From: Laburnicola sp. R22_1
Lineage: Eukaryota; Ascomycota; Dothideomycetes; Pleosporales; Didymosphaeriaceae
Reading direction: 5' to 3'
Length of the DNA stretch: 64,000 bases
NCBI GenBank assembly: GCA_014281115.1
Contig: JACONQ010000001.1
Coordinates: forward strand, 3,596,001-3,660,000
The notes under the pieces are model-generated. The model saw nothing but the letters and a program-made list of their open reading frames with translations. It ran no database searches and was not told the origin of the DNA. A program made the position numbers and the translations under genes. Positions 20,243 to 30,684 of this stretch are shown piece by piece. Positions within the stretch are counted from its first letter, which is position 1. The number at the start of each line of letters is the position of its first letter.

Positions 20243-22537
20243 ATGACGCTCCCAGAGTCAAAATGCGATGTGTATGACGCACAAAACTGATTTGCAACCC
20301 ACACGCTAACTAGTACATAGCTTGATCGTAGGTGCAGGCCCTGCTGGGTACGTCTCAGTCGCGAATTACAATTACGGCCTCGAGCTTAACCTGCTGAAGT
20401 CTTATGCTGGCGACATGGATGGCTCGATGCGGTATCGACGCCCGGATCGTCGACAAACGCAGCACGAAGATATTCTCCGGTCAGGCTGATGGGCTACAGT
20501 GTCGTAGTCTTGAGATCTTTGATAGCTTTGGGTTCGCAGACCGAGCGTGGAAAGAAGCAAATCATATGATAGAGGTCAGTCATCTTAGCGTGTAGCGTAG
20601 AGTTAGCATCCATACTAATAAACGAAAGCGTAGATGTGCATGTGGGTATGTAGAACGATGCGTTCAAATTGTCTATGGCTCACCACTTTCTAGAACCCAG
20701 GTGAAGATGGCACGTTAAGGAGGTCTGATCGGGTGCCTAATGGTATTGTTGGTCTCTCGCGGTTCACTGAAATCGTCCTTCATCAAGGTCGCGTGGAACG
20801 ATTTTTCCTGGACAACATCCGCAAATACTCCCGTGATTCACTTGGTGTTGAGCGCGCTGTTCTCCCCGAATCACTATCGATCGCAGAAGACTTGTGCGAT
20901 GACCATTCGCCCGATACGTACCCGTTAAAGGTGCAGCTGAGGCATCTTACAGACGAGGAGGCGACACCAGCGCAGAGCCACGGTACCAGCATTCCAAACG
21001 GTCTCTTCAGAAGTAACTTAACGGATGACGATACTGACGCGTTGATTGCTCAGAGCAAGGCGAGCGCGGGCAGCACTGAGATTGTACACGCAAAGTACAT
21101 GATAGGGTGCGATGGCGCGCATAGCTGGACACGGAGACAGCTCGGTTTCCAACTGGAAGGAGAGCCAACAGATTTCATATGGGGGGTCCTTGGTGAAAAC
21201 TACTCTTGGGTCTATTAAGCTGTTGATGCTGACTTGCGTAGATATCATACCGATTACAAACTTTCCGGACATTCGCACACGATGCGCCGTCCACAGCGCT
21301 TCCTCTGGCTCCCTCATGGTTATTCCTCGCGAAAACAAGCTTGTCCGCCTATACATCCAACTCACGGAGATCAAGCCGGACGCGAGTGGGCGAGCCGATC
21401 GCTCAAAGATCACGCCGGAAACGATTATACAAGCAGCGCAAAAGATTATCGCTCCCTATAGCCTGACGTATGAGCACTGCGATTGGTGGACAGCTTATCA
21501 AATTGGACAGCGGGTCGGTACCAATTTTGACTATCGAAGCAGGATTTTTCTAGCAGGTGATGCTGTACATACGCACTCGCCTAAAGCTGGTGATTTTGTT
21601 CATTCATATCGGTTTATAGTTGACCTAACCTTTTACAGGTCAAGGTATGAACGTTTCCATGCAGGACGCGTTCAACCTAGGTTGGAAACTTGCACTAGTC
21701 GTTCACGGCGTTGCACAACCGTCTATCCTGAAGACGTACCAGTCCGAGAGGAGACGAATAGCTCAGGATCTCATCAACTTCGATCACAAATTCTCACGTC
21801 TATTCTCCGGACGTCCGGCGAAGGATATTCTGGATGAGTCAGGAGTCAGTATGGCTGAGTTCAAGGAGGCCTTCGTCAAAGGCGGCATGTTTGCATCAGG
21901 ACTTTCCGTAGACTACGGCGCCAGCATGCTTGTAGCCAAGGCTGGTGACGCAGCTGCACAGGGTGACGGCACCGACGTGTCATCCAAGACACAGATCATC
22001 GGCAAGCAGGAACTAGCGACCAACGTCAAGATGGGCATGCGTTTTCCCAGTTACAAAGTGCTAAACCAAAGCGATGCTCGGCCGTGGCATTTTCAAGAGT
22101 TACTTAGATCCGACGGCCGTTTTCGCATTATTGTCTTTGCAGGCAATGTCCTTTCACCGCCCCAAAAGGCTCGCCTCGAAGCTTTCTGCTCAATGATGAC
22201 CGCATCAGCATTCCTGACACCACATCTTCACAAGGACATCGGCATATTAACATGTCACTCGGCAAAGCGCACCGAGACGGAGTTACTGAGAGACTTTCCA
22301 GATGTGTTGCATCCATTCGATGACAAAACTGGATGGGACTATGACAGGGTCTTTGTAGATGATGTCAGCTACCATGAAGGATTTGGAGATGCGTACAACA
22401 ATTATGGGATTAACAAAGAGACGGGGTGCTTGGTGGTCACGAGGCCGGATCAGTATGTGGGTTACGTTGGGGAATTGGGCGGGGGGAATGCATGGGATGA
22501 TGTAGAGGCATATTTCCGGGGAATTTTTGTCGTATAA
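20243..22537 (+). CDS. FAD-dependent aromatic monooxygenase, phenol 2-monooxygenase type
   Basis: A class A flavoprotein hydroxylase expected to add oxygen to a phenolic or related aromatic ring using NAD(P)H. I assembled seven exons: 20243-20271, 20321-20347, 20400-20574, 20634-20645, 20694-21192, 21242-21589 and 21639-22537, giving 662 residues, normal for the phenol hydroxylase family. The FAD-binding GAGPAG is at 14-19, the DG motif GCDGAHS at about 219-225, and the GD motif GDAVHTHSPKAGQGMN starts at 353. The C-terminal 200 residues match the thioredoxin-like dimer domain, with DGRFRIIVFAG and YGINKETGCLVVTRPDQYVG-like end. Exon 4 is only 12 nt (ATGTGCATGTGG, residues MCMW), and both flanking introns have GT-AG ends. 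The acceptor of intron 2 (CTGAAG) is less ideal. Next to it lies a carboxylate-type transporter, suggesting uptake and breakdown of an aromatic acid. Confidence 0.93.
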
Positions 22538-23610
22538 GAATAGCGACGAGCAGGAGAACACAGGTCGCAGTTCAGAAGTAAATTGCTATGAAGAACGACA
22601 CGCACTTTGTCGGGGCTACTGCACAGGCCGCTGGTATAAGGATACTGTGTAGTACACGGACCGGAATTTATTGAAAGCCCCTATATGTGTAGCTTTAGGA
22701 TTAGGAGTGCAACGTCAGATGGTAACAAGGCGTTTTCCTTGTACTTCAGGATGTATAAGTCGAGGTCTGTGTGTTAGGTACTGGGTTTTAGTGCCTCCTG
22801 TTTTACCCCTCCCTGTGTATTGTGCGGACTTGAATTGGGTAGAATCTCCCCACGACGAAGGTCTTCAGTATAAGTCGAGGTACAGTAACAACTCCCTATT
22901 CTCAACATATCTGGTGGCGCTTATCTCAGCTCGCGACAATCCTTATATGCAGGTTTTCCCAGCTAGCAATCATTCGCGGTTCCTCTCGCCAGGATGTTGG
23001 GTGGTCGTTTGTCTGACACTCCTCTGTTCGGAAGAATAATGAACTTTCGTTTGCCCTCATCTATGAGTCGTTCTCTGTTTTAAATCAGTTATCCACGGTT
23101 CATCAACCCCTCTTTCAATTTAATCCGCATTACCCTGACGAGCGACAATCACGCGTCTGCAACCCGCATTTGGATTTGCATGATGTGGAGGAGAATATGT
23201 GAATTCCAAACCGAACCGAACGCGTCTATATGAATATCACAACCGTCATTGTTTTGTGACATGAGAGACTGCCAGCGTTACCTGCTTCGAGTGTTGCACC
23301 ACAGCACCAGGGAATGCGTAGCCATGAAGGGGATCTGTACAACAGCACAAACAAAAGTCTTCAGATAAGATATTGCAAGATCAATCTGAAACAAATCGAT
23401 GGACACGACTACGCTATTTCTAAACGTGGCATGCACGTCCAGTTTGTTGCCTTCCAAGGTTGCACTCGGACCCTGGTACGTAGGTATGCGGACGTCATCT
23501 GCATTCCTCGTCCTCCCTGACCGAGGATATACAGTGGATGCGCGAACCTCCTAATACTTTAGAGTTATCGCTACATTACGACTACGTTCTGGTCTAGCAG
23601 TCTGACGGCA
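22538..23610. other. Intergenic region before the transporter
   Basis: About 1.07 kb with slightly lowered GC content. No gene, repeat or RNA feature is supported. It contains the transporter's promoter and the monooxygenase 3' end. Confidence 0.4.
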
Positions 23611-26149
23611 ATGACAACATCCGGCCCGAGTTCTGAGTCCATCAACGTGGAAAAGGGCTCTCGAGAGAAAACTAGGTTGGATGGAAATAGTCTCGAATCA
23701 GACTCAAAAGCCACCACGTATCCTGATGAGGTGGTCACTGAAGGTGGTCTGCGCGCATGGCTGACGATCATCGGCTCTTCGCTTGTCTACTTTGCGACTT
23801 TTGGCATCATCAACAGTTTCGGTTTCTTCCAGGAATACTATGAACATAATTCTCTCCAGGGAGTCCCGGCGTCGACAATATCCTTCGTTGGGACAATCCA
23901 GATTACACTTATGAATATTTTGGCCGCTCCGGCGGGCTCACTGTTTGACTGGTAAGAAGCAACTCTGGCGTATACTACTACCACTATTGAGCTGGGATAC
24001 TCGCTGATTCGCACCCTACCTTTAGCTATGGACTCACAGTATAGCTGTAGCTCGTATTGTTTAAGAATTTCGCTGATTGTTTCGTAGTCCTTGTATATAT
24101 TCTTGGGAATCGGCTGCTCAATTGTTGCAACCGACACAATTTTGTTAGTAGAAGGGGCCAAATTTTTTTTAGGCGATAGTAACTTACAAGGAGCTAAACT
24201 AAAGTTTAATATAACTATACTTCTATTATATATAACTCTTATACTTTGCTAGTAAGGGGAGCTATAGTAATATTAAAAGCTAGTAGTGTGCGCTAGCATA
24301 TCTCTAACAGCTGCATTTACTTATCTATAACTACTATTTAGATAATAACCTATCTAGTTTATTATAGTAAGTTCTTAATTTTGCTATACTTATTAATACT
24401 TATAATATAGATAGTTCTAGAATTAATACCTTATCTACGCTATCCTAACTATTTACTAGTAATACTTATTAATAATAATTACTATTATACTTATGTATAG
24501 CTATACAAAGCTAAAGAGAAAAAGAGGATAATAAAGAAATAGATAATATTAAGGTCCATAAAAAGGTAGTAGTAAGATACTATAACTTGCCTAAAGGTAC
24601 GCTTATTAAATTAATTTTATATAATTGCTAATATATATAAAAACTAAAAAAACGCTATATTTATTAAGAGGGAGCTAAAAAGGATATAATCCCTTATTAA
24701 GTATATTAAAGATAGTAATAGTTTCTACCTAGAGTATATAAAGTATATTCTAGCACTCTATAAGTATTATAGGACGCAAAGATAGTTGCTAAGTCTAATT
24801 ATCTATTTATAGGTTAATTATAAGAGGGGTGTTTAGTGCTACTTTATCTAGTTCTATTATAGGTTTATCATTAAAATTAAACTGTTTAGCTTGAAAAGCA
24901 AAATTAAACACATGTCGAGCACCTTGCGGCAACAAGACCATCGGCTGCTCAGCTTCACTTCTCTGCCTCTCTTTCATCCAACGGGGCTCACTCTGGCAAG
25001 TCTTCTTCGTCCAAGGCGTGCTTGTTGGAATCGCCAACGCCTTCGGGTCGCAGCCTGCCCTTGTTGTCGTTGGCCACCATTTTTTGCGCCGCCGCGCACT
25101 CGTCATGGGTATAGTAGCTGCTGCTGGGAGTGTGGGAGGCGTCTGCTTCCCAGTCATCTTTTCGCAATTGGCGGTTTCAAAGCAGGTTGGCTTTGCATGG
25201 TCACTCCGCATCGTGGCTGCTATTGTAGCGTACGTATAGTTCTATATCAGATCTTGAGAGAATGTTAACAAGACGTAGGCTTTGTTACGTTATCGCACTG
25301 GCCATCTCATATACGAATAGACGCAAAATGCCGATGAAGTCGGTCAAAAGACTTCTGGATTTTCAGGGATTCATCGATCGTCGATACTCAATACTAGCTC
25401 TGGGAGCCTTCGTTGCCATGCTGGGACAATTTATTCCCTACTACTACATCAGTACATACCGTCTCCCCCCGAACTTAATCTGGGCATACTTCTCACATCG
25501 CTAGACACCTACATGCAAGCGACGAATCCGACCTCAACGGCAAGAGCCTATCTACTCCCACTCATGAACGCTTCTAGTTTCATCGGCCGTATTCTGTACG
25601 CGTTTCCTCTCCTTCTTCCTTCTTCACCTTTACTAACATGCGCATCTCCAGAGGCGGCCTTGCAGCCGACTCCACTGGCCCGGCTAACACCGTCTACCCA
25701 ATGACTATCCTGAGCGGATTGTTGTGCCTCGGCACCTGGGCTGTCATCTCCTCCGTTCCCGTCCTTGTATCCTTTGTCTCGCTCTACGGCTTCTGCAGTG
25801 GCGTCTTCATCGCCGTGCTTCCCGTCATAGTCGCAGAAATCAGGTCCGCTGCGAAGCTGGGCGGGCGCATCGGCGCCTTCTACAGCGTGTGTGCGATTGC
25901 GCAATTGATCGGGAGTCCTATTGGCGGGGCGCTGATAAAGAGGAAGGGAGTCGGCAAGAGCAATCAAGATGCGAAAGGGTACTTAGGGCTTATAGTGTTT
26001 GCGGTACGTTGTCGGGATGAGGTGCTGGTTGTGCGACGGAACTGACTGACACATGGACGTGGTTGTAGGGCGCGACGCTTCTAGTTGGTGGCATTGTAAT
26101 ACTTGTTAGTCGACTGTTGCACGACCGGAGTTTCCGTGCGAGATATTGA
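23611..26149 (+). pseudogene. MFS transporter, monocarboxylate (MCT/Mch) type, disrupted by a transposon
   Basis: The N-terminal cytosolic tail is followed by EGGLRAWLTIIGSSLVYFAT, the usual first helix of fungal monocarboxylate-type MFS proteins, and FGIINSFGFFQEYY. Exons are 23611-23951, 24026-24038 (13 nt), 24088-24120 continuing at 24952-25229, 25279-25451, 25505-25595, 25652-26003 and 26069-26149. Without the 831-bp insertion (24121-24951) the coding length is 1362 nt and the product 453 residues, the expected size, with no other stop or frameshift. The insertion lies in the third membrane segment, and contains stops. The usual MFS loop and twelve-helix pattern can be followed through SAAKLGGRIGAFYSVCAIAQ in the C-half. 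Unless the insert is removed as an intron, the gene is inactive. It probably served the neighbouring aromatic monooxygenase. Confidence 0.88.
24121..24939. mobile_element. Small AT-rich element inserted in the transporter gene
   Basis: An 819-bp insertion flanked by the 12-bp direct repeat ATCGGCTGCTCA at 24109-24120 and 24940-24951, one copy being the target duplication. Its ends share TTGTTGC in inverted orientation, a weak terminal repeat. The interior (about 24165-24890) is strongly AT-rich and has no coding frame, while roughly 40 bp at either end keep normal composition. No transposase is visible, so it is either non-autonomous or too degraded. A 12-bp duplication is long for fungal DNA elements and the true one may be a few bases shorter. 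Confidence 0.7.
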
Positions 26150-26529
26150 TAGGCCTTATACGAGAGAGAGGTTCGTGGTGCGTCGGAGGTAGCGTGAGGT
26201 TTGAGAGCTGGGCGGAGTTGAGCGGTGATAGGACATCAGTGTCACAACGTTGCAAAAGACCAGAATTATTGGCACCGTTATAAAAGAAACAAGAACAGTT
26301 ATTGCACGACGCGAAGTACAAACCTAGGATGTGTCTCGGGAAGTTGCACTGCGGGCGCCCAGGGACCGGAATACGTGACCACGCGTTTGCTCTAGTCTTC
26401 TTTCGCACTAGCGCTAACGTCCGATCGTGCCTCCAGGGCTTCATCTCGTTGCGCCACTTCCACCTCACATCGACGAATTTTTGTCGTTTGGTCCATCTGT
26501 CAACCGTCGCAGGATTGTGCTCCTTTTCG

Positions 26530-28767
26530 ATGAGCGACGATTTTGATATCTCGTTTGAAGACGAGGTCGAGTTCCTGGCAGCAACAGAAGCTGTAGAGAA
26601 CGGAAAAAGAGTGCGAGATGACAACAACGCGTCTCCGCCCAGCAAACGCACGAGATCTGAGCCCTCGCCGTCTGCCAAGCTCGCGAACAGGATTCTCAAA
26701 GAACATTTCGGTCTAGATGGGTTTCGTCTCAAACAGGAGGCCGCAATTACCCGCCTTCTCGATGGAGAGAGTGCAACCATCATGTTTCCGACCGGTGCAG
26801 GGAAAAGTCTCTGCTATCAGGTATTGGGGGTTCATAAGCCACTAAGTCCGTTTTCTGACAACGATAGGTGCCTGCTGTGGCGTTCAAATACCAGGACGAA
26901 GAGAAAGCGGAGCAAACGCGTGAGATGAGCGGCGTCACTTTGGTCATTTCACCACTTATCGCATTAATGAAAGATCAAGTGGATGCGCTTCTTCGCCGGA
27001 ACATCAAAGCAGCCGTTCTCAACTCTTCGGTATCTCGAGAGGAGTTCATAGCAACACAAGACGACCTCAGACAAGGCCGTCTTGATCTTCTCTACTGTGC
27101 TCCAGAGCGATTGAATAGCGAGGGCTTTATTTCCTCGCTGAAGTCCATCCCAGGCGGCATTCGTCTGCTTGCTGTCGATGAAGTACGTATTGTGATGAGG
27201 ATCTGCATTACTTTCACTTACATCCCACGTCCAGGCACATTGTATATCCGAATGGGGCCATTCGTTCCGGCCGGATTACCTTAAGATTGCACGCTTTGCG
27301 AACGAAGCTCAAGTAGAGCGGGTCGCTTGCCTTACAGCCACAGCCACGCCCAAAGTCGCGCGGGATATTTGCGATGCTTTCTCCATCCTTCCATCAGAGG
27401 GCTTATTTACCACCACTGTTTACCGACCGAATCTAAGGTTATTGGCACAATCTAGTACAAAGGGGACTGATAATGTTGCTAAACTCGTCACGTATCTTCG
27501 CAAATATCCAGGTCCCACGATCGTATATGTCACTCTACAGCAAAGTACGGAAGAGATAGCCGAGGAACTAAACAGTCGTGGCTTTCCGGCCAGGCCTTAC
27601 CATGCCGGTATGCCCACCGATGTGCGCATGCGAACACAGGATGACTTTCTTGTGAGCAAGAATATGATTGTGGTAGCAACAATTGCATTCGGCATGGGTA
27701 TTGACAAATCGAACATCCGGAACGTCGTCCATTTCGACATACCCAGCAGCATCGAGTCGTACAGCCAGCAGATTGGCCGCGCGGGCCGGGACGGGGCACC
27801 AAGCGTCTGTCTGTTCAACCTGTCCACGAAAGACTTTTACCTTCGGAACATCTTCACCTATGGCGACCGACCTTCTAGGAGATCTCTGAAGTTATTGCTC
27901 GAAGAAATATGCTCGCCAGATCGCAAAGGTTTAAAGGCCGGAGATACCTTCCTTGTCTCTTTGCATAGTCAATCAAAAGTCGTGGACATTGGTGTAACGA
28001 CACTCAGCATTATCTATGCACAGCTAGAGTTACACTATGGACTATTCAGAGCAGCGGGCTCACAGTACACGGAGTACAAGTACATACCTAAAATTCCAGG
28101 GATGCTTACAAAAGACACATCTCCTACTGCCCGAGCAATCCTACGAGCTTCGGAGAAAAAGAGCAAGTGGACACGTATCGCGCTCGATGATGTTGCAAAA
28201 TCATCACGCATATCGCGAGCGGATCTAGTGCGCAAAGTCGACGAGTGGAACGAGCGTGATTGGATTACGCTCAATAAGTTCGGCACGCAGAACATGTTTC
28301 GCCTTGAGAAGCCTCTGCCGACAGCTAGAGACGAGCTCGACAAGATAGTCGAACAACTGGACAAATCGATGGAAGCCAAAGAAAAGCAAGATGTGCAGCG
28401 CACGAAAGCACTCGTCAACCTAGTCACGGACAAGAGGTGCTTCTCTCGTGCGCTGGCAGCATATTTTGGCGAAACATCGAGCGGTCACATGCCTGAGGAG
28501 TGCGGACATTGCACATGGTGTGAGACGCATGAACAGGTGATACTACCTCCTGAGCCATCCGAACACCCTGATCCCGCAAAGGTCAAGAGGATCTTGAAAA
28601 TGGTTTCCGTGCGAGACGATCCGAGATTTCTTGCGAAGATCGCTTTTGGGATCAGGAGTCCGCGAATGACAACAGAAGGCATCTTCGAGACAGGTGTATT
28701 CGAATCAATGAACCTATGCGATTTCGAGGAGTTACTGAAGATCTTTACCAAGGCATGTTCCGTCTGA
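26530..28767 (+). CDS. RecQ-family ATP-dependent DNA helicase
   Basis: A 3'-5' DNA helicase acting in recombination repair and replication-fork processing in the nucleus. Exons are 26530-26820, 26868-27182 and 27235-28767; introns are 47 bp and 52 bp and the product has 712 residues. A short acidic N-terminus (about 45 residues) precedes motif 0 with FGLDGFRLKQEAAI; Walker A GAGKS is at 89-93. The DEAH box at 201-204 is split by intron 2, followed by CISEWGH. Motif VI QIGRAGRDG is at 381-389. A RecQ zinc-binding module uses Cys 604, 625, 628 and 631 (KRCFSRALAAYFG ... ECGHCTWC). No HRDC domain follows and the protein is much shorter than Sgs1/BLM, so it resembles the short RECQ1-like class. 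All core motifs are intact. Confidence 0.95.
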
Positions 28768-29030
28768 GGGAACGCCGTCCGTGCCTGCAATTGTTTGCAT
28801 AGCCTTCATAAGTAACACAGCAAGAGGCAGCAACATAAGATGCTCGCATGCATGAACGATTGTCCTGTATACATAGATCATAATCAATCCCATTTCAATA
28901 AGTCTGGTAGCCACCAGAACATACATAGTTAATACAGTAATCCAAAGATAAGAGTTGAGGCGCGTCCGAACGGTGACACTCCCAAGAAGGCCATACTAGC
29001 AACCCATCAACCATGCGCCTCTCGCACCCT

Positions 29031-29384
29031 CTAGAACGGGCTCTTCCCTGGCCCACACACGTAGCTCTTCGTGCCAGGCTTCGTGAACTTGCCTTTAGCC
29101 TGTCCATAAACCCAACCAGTCCACTGCTCGCTAGGCTTAGGGCTGCACTTATTGTTGGCATAGAACATGCAGACACAGCCAGGAGTAACCATATAGCTGG
29201 CGACTTCCTCGCGCAGGGTGCGGCAGTAGCGGTCGCCGACGAGGGTGTAGGCCATGCTGATGGCTTTGTTGTTGACGATGCCGCAGCCCATGGCGTTGTC
29301 GTTTTTGACAGGCTTGCCGGGTTCGGGAAGAGGGTTGGAGAAGACGAGGGGGAGGAGGGATAGAATGAGAATGAGGGGCTTCAT
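29031..29384 (-). CDS. Small secreted six-cysteine protein (effector-like)
   Basis: A single-exon 117-residue protein. The first 16-18 residues form a clear signal peptide (Lys then a Leu/Ile-rich core, with likely cleavage after VFS). The mature part has six cysteines at 34, 54, 70, 72, 80 and 110, consistent with three disulfides, and no membrane segment. I do not recognise the family. Size, cysteine content and secretion fit the broad class of fungal small secreted proteins, many of which act on hosts or competing microbes, but no function can be assigned from sequence. It is the last gene before a roughly 22-kb transposon block and its stop faces the RecQ stop about 260 bp away. It shows no stops or signs of RIP. 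Confidence 0.75.
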   Translation of the reverse strand: MKPLILILSLLPLVFSNPLPEPGKPVKNDNAMGCGIVNNKAISMAYTLVGDRYCRTLREEVASYMVTPGCVCMFYANNKCSPKPSEQWTGWVYGQAKGKFTKPGTKSYVCGPGKSPF

Positions 29385-30276
29385 CTCTTAGATGGTCGGG
29401 CTGGTTGTTTTGTTAGTTTCGGGGTGGAGATGATGAGATGATGATATGCACGTACGTACGGAATAGTTCTGCGGTGGACTTCAGGTGTGGTGTGGCGGGT
29501 GTGCTGCGATGAGTGACCGGACGACAGAGAATGCGACTGGAATCCCGCAGGTTTGGCGAATAGACCTGTGATAATGGTGGTGGTGGTGGTGGTCGGGGTG
29601 ATGTTATCGATCTGCTCCTGGTATCCTGGCTTACGTATCTGTGCGGGCATTCACAGATGAGCGGTGGGTCCTGGACGCACTTATATATGTGAATTGAAAT
29701 TGAAGTCAACCAGCAGGGGAACCAATGATTAGCCGGCAATTGAATTGTTTCTTTGTAGGCGACGGTATGATGTCTACCATTCTTTGTTGAAAGTCTGACG
29801 ATCTGTTGTTCCCCAGAGAAGGTGAAACGATATGGCGTGGCTCTTTGTGATGAGCTCAAGTGCTAGTCGATTTCCTTTGTGGAGGGCATGACAACTACTA
29901 TGTACTCCTTTGTATGTGCTCGTGATACTCTAACTACACTACTCTCTATTCTTTTTTTCTCTTTCCTCTAGTCGTCTCTGTCTAGTATGAGCACAGATGC
30001 ATTCACTACCCCCAGGCGTTAAATGCACGGGCATGTTACGACTCTGCATGTGACTACTGTTGGCAGAGCAGCTGAATTTTCGGCATCTCCTCTTTCTTAA
30101 AGCTCACTGATACTGCCAGTGATACTGTGCTTAGGAAATACATGTGTTTCTATGCGCCACACAGCAGATCATTCACGCTACACGTGTGTTTTCCTTTGGC
30201 TATTCTCACTAAGAGAGACGTTAGCCGGCTATAGTAAGCTTATACACTTAGTGATTAATTATATAATAAAGTATAT
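29385..30276. other. Promoter-side region grading into the AT-rich block
   Basis: Upstream of the secreted protein. GC content falls from about 29900 on, and a polypyrimidine stretch (CTTTTTTTCTCTTTCCTCT) lies near 29950. A GGT/GTGGTGG simple repeat is at about 29575-29593. No further gene is supported. Confidence 0.4.
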
Positions 30277-30410
30277 AGCGTTAAAATAACTACTTAAAAA
30301 TAGAATAATAAAGACTTCTATTTTTTTAAAATAATAGAATCTCTTACTTAGTATATAAAAAGCAAAAAAAGTTTTTATTATTCTATTTCTAGATAGTTAA
30401 TCTAACACTA
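30277..30410. repeat. Palindromic MITE family, copy 2
   Basis: A short complete copy: the left arm TACTTAAAAATAGAATAATA and the right arm TATTATTCTATTTCTAGATA are inverted repeats, with TA on both outer sides. The loop carries the usual CTTACTTAGTA motif. It is the first element of the large AT-rich block. Confidence 0.65.
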
Positions 30411-30684
30411 TATATGAGGACACTATAGGGGTTATTACAACGTATATAAGATAACTAGTAGTTAGGATCTAAATATAAAATAGTAGCGATACCTATATAA
30501 GGTAGGTACGTAGGCGGACTATATACATAGTCTTGCTTAGGACTTTACTTAATATCGCGCTAGTTCTAAAAGAGTAATATAATGTAAGTAAGGGGGTTGT
30601 ACCTTAAATTAGTAATACTACCTTCTCCTCTTTATAGTAGTAGTTCTAGTACTACTAAGATTCTTTTAATCCTATATTACTATA

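Noticed and set aside
25441..25510. Apparent frameshift in a run of six C in the transporter
   Set aside because: A 53-bp intron (25452-25504, GTACAT...CTAG) explains it and restores the family motif, so no lesion is needed.
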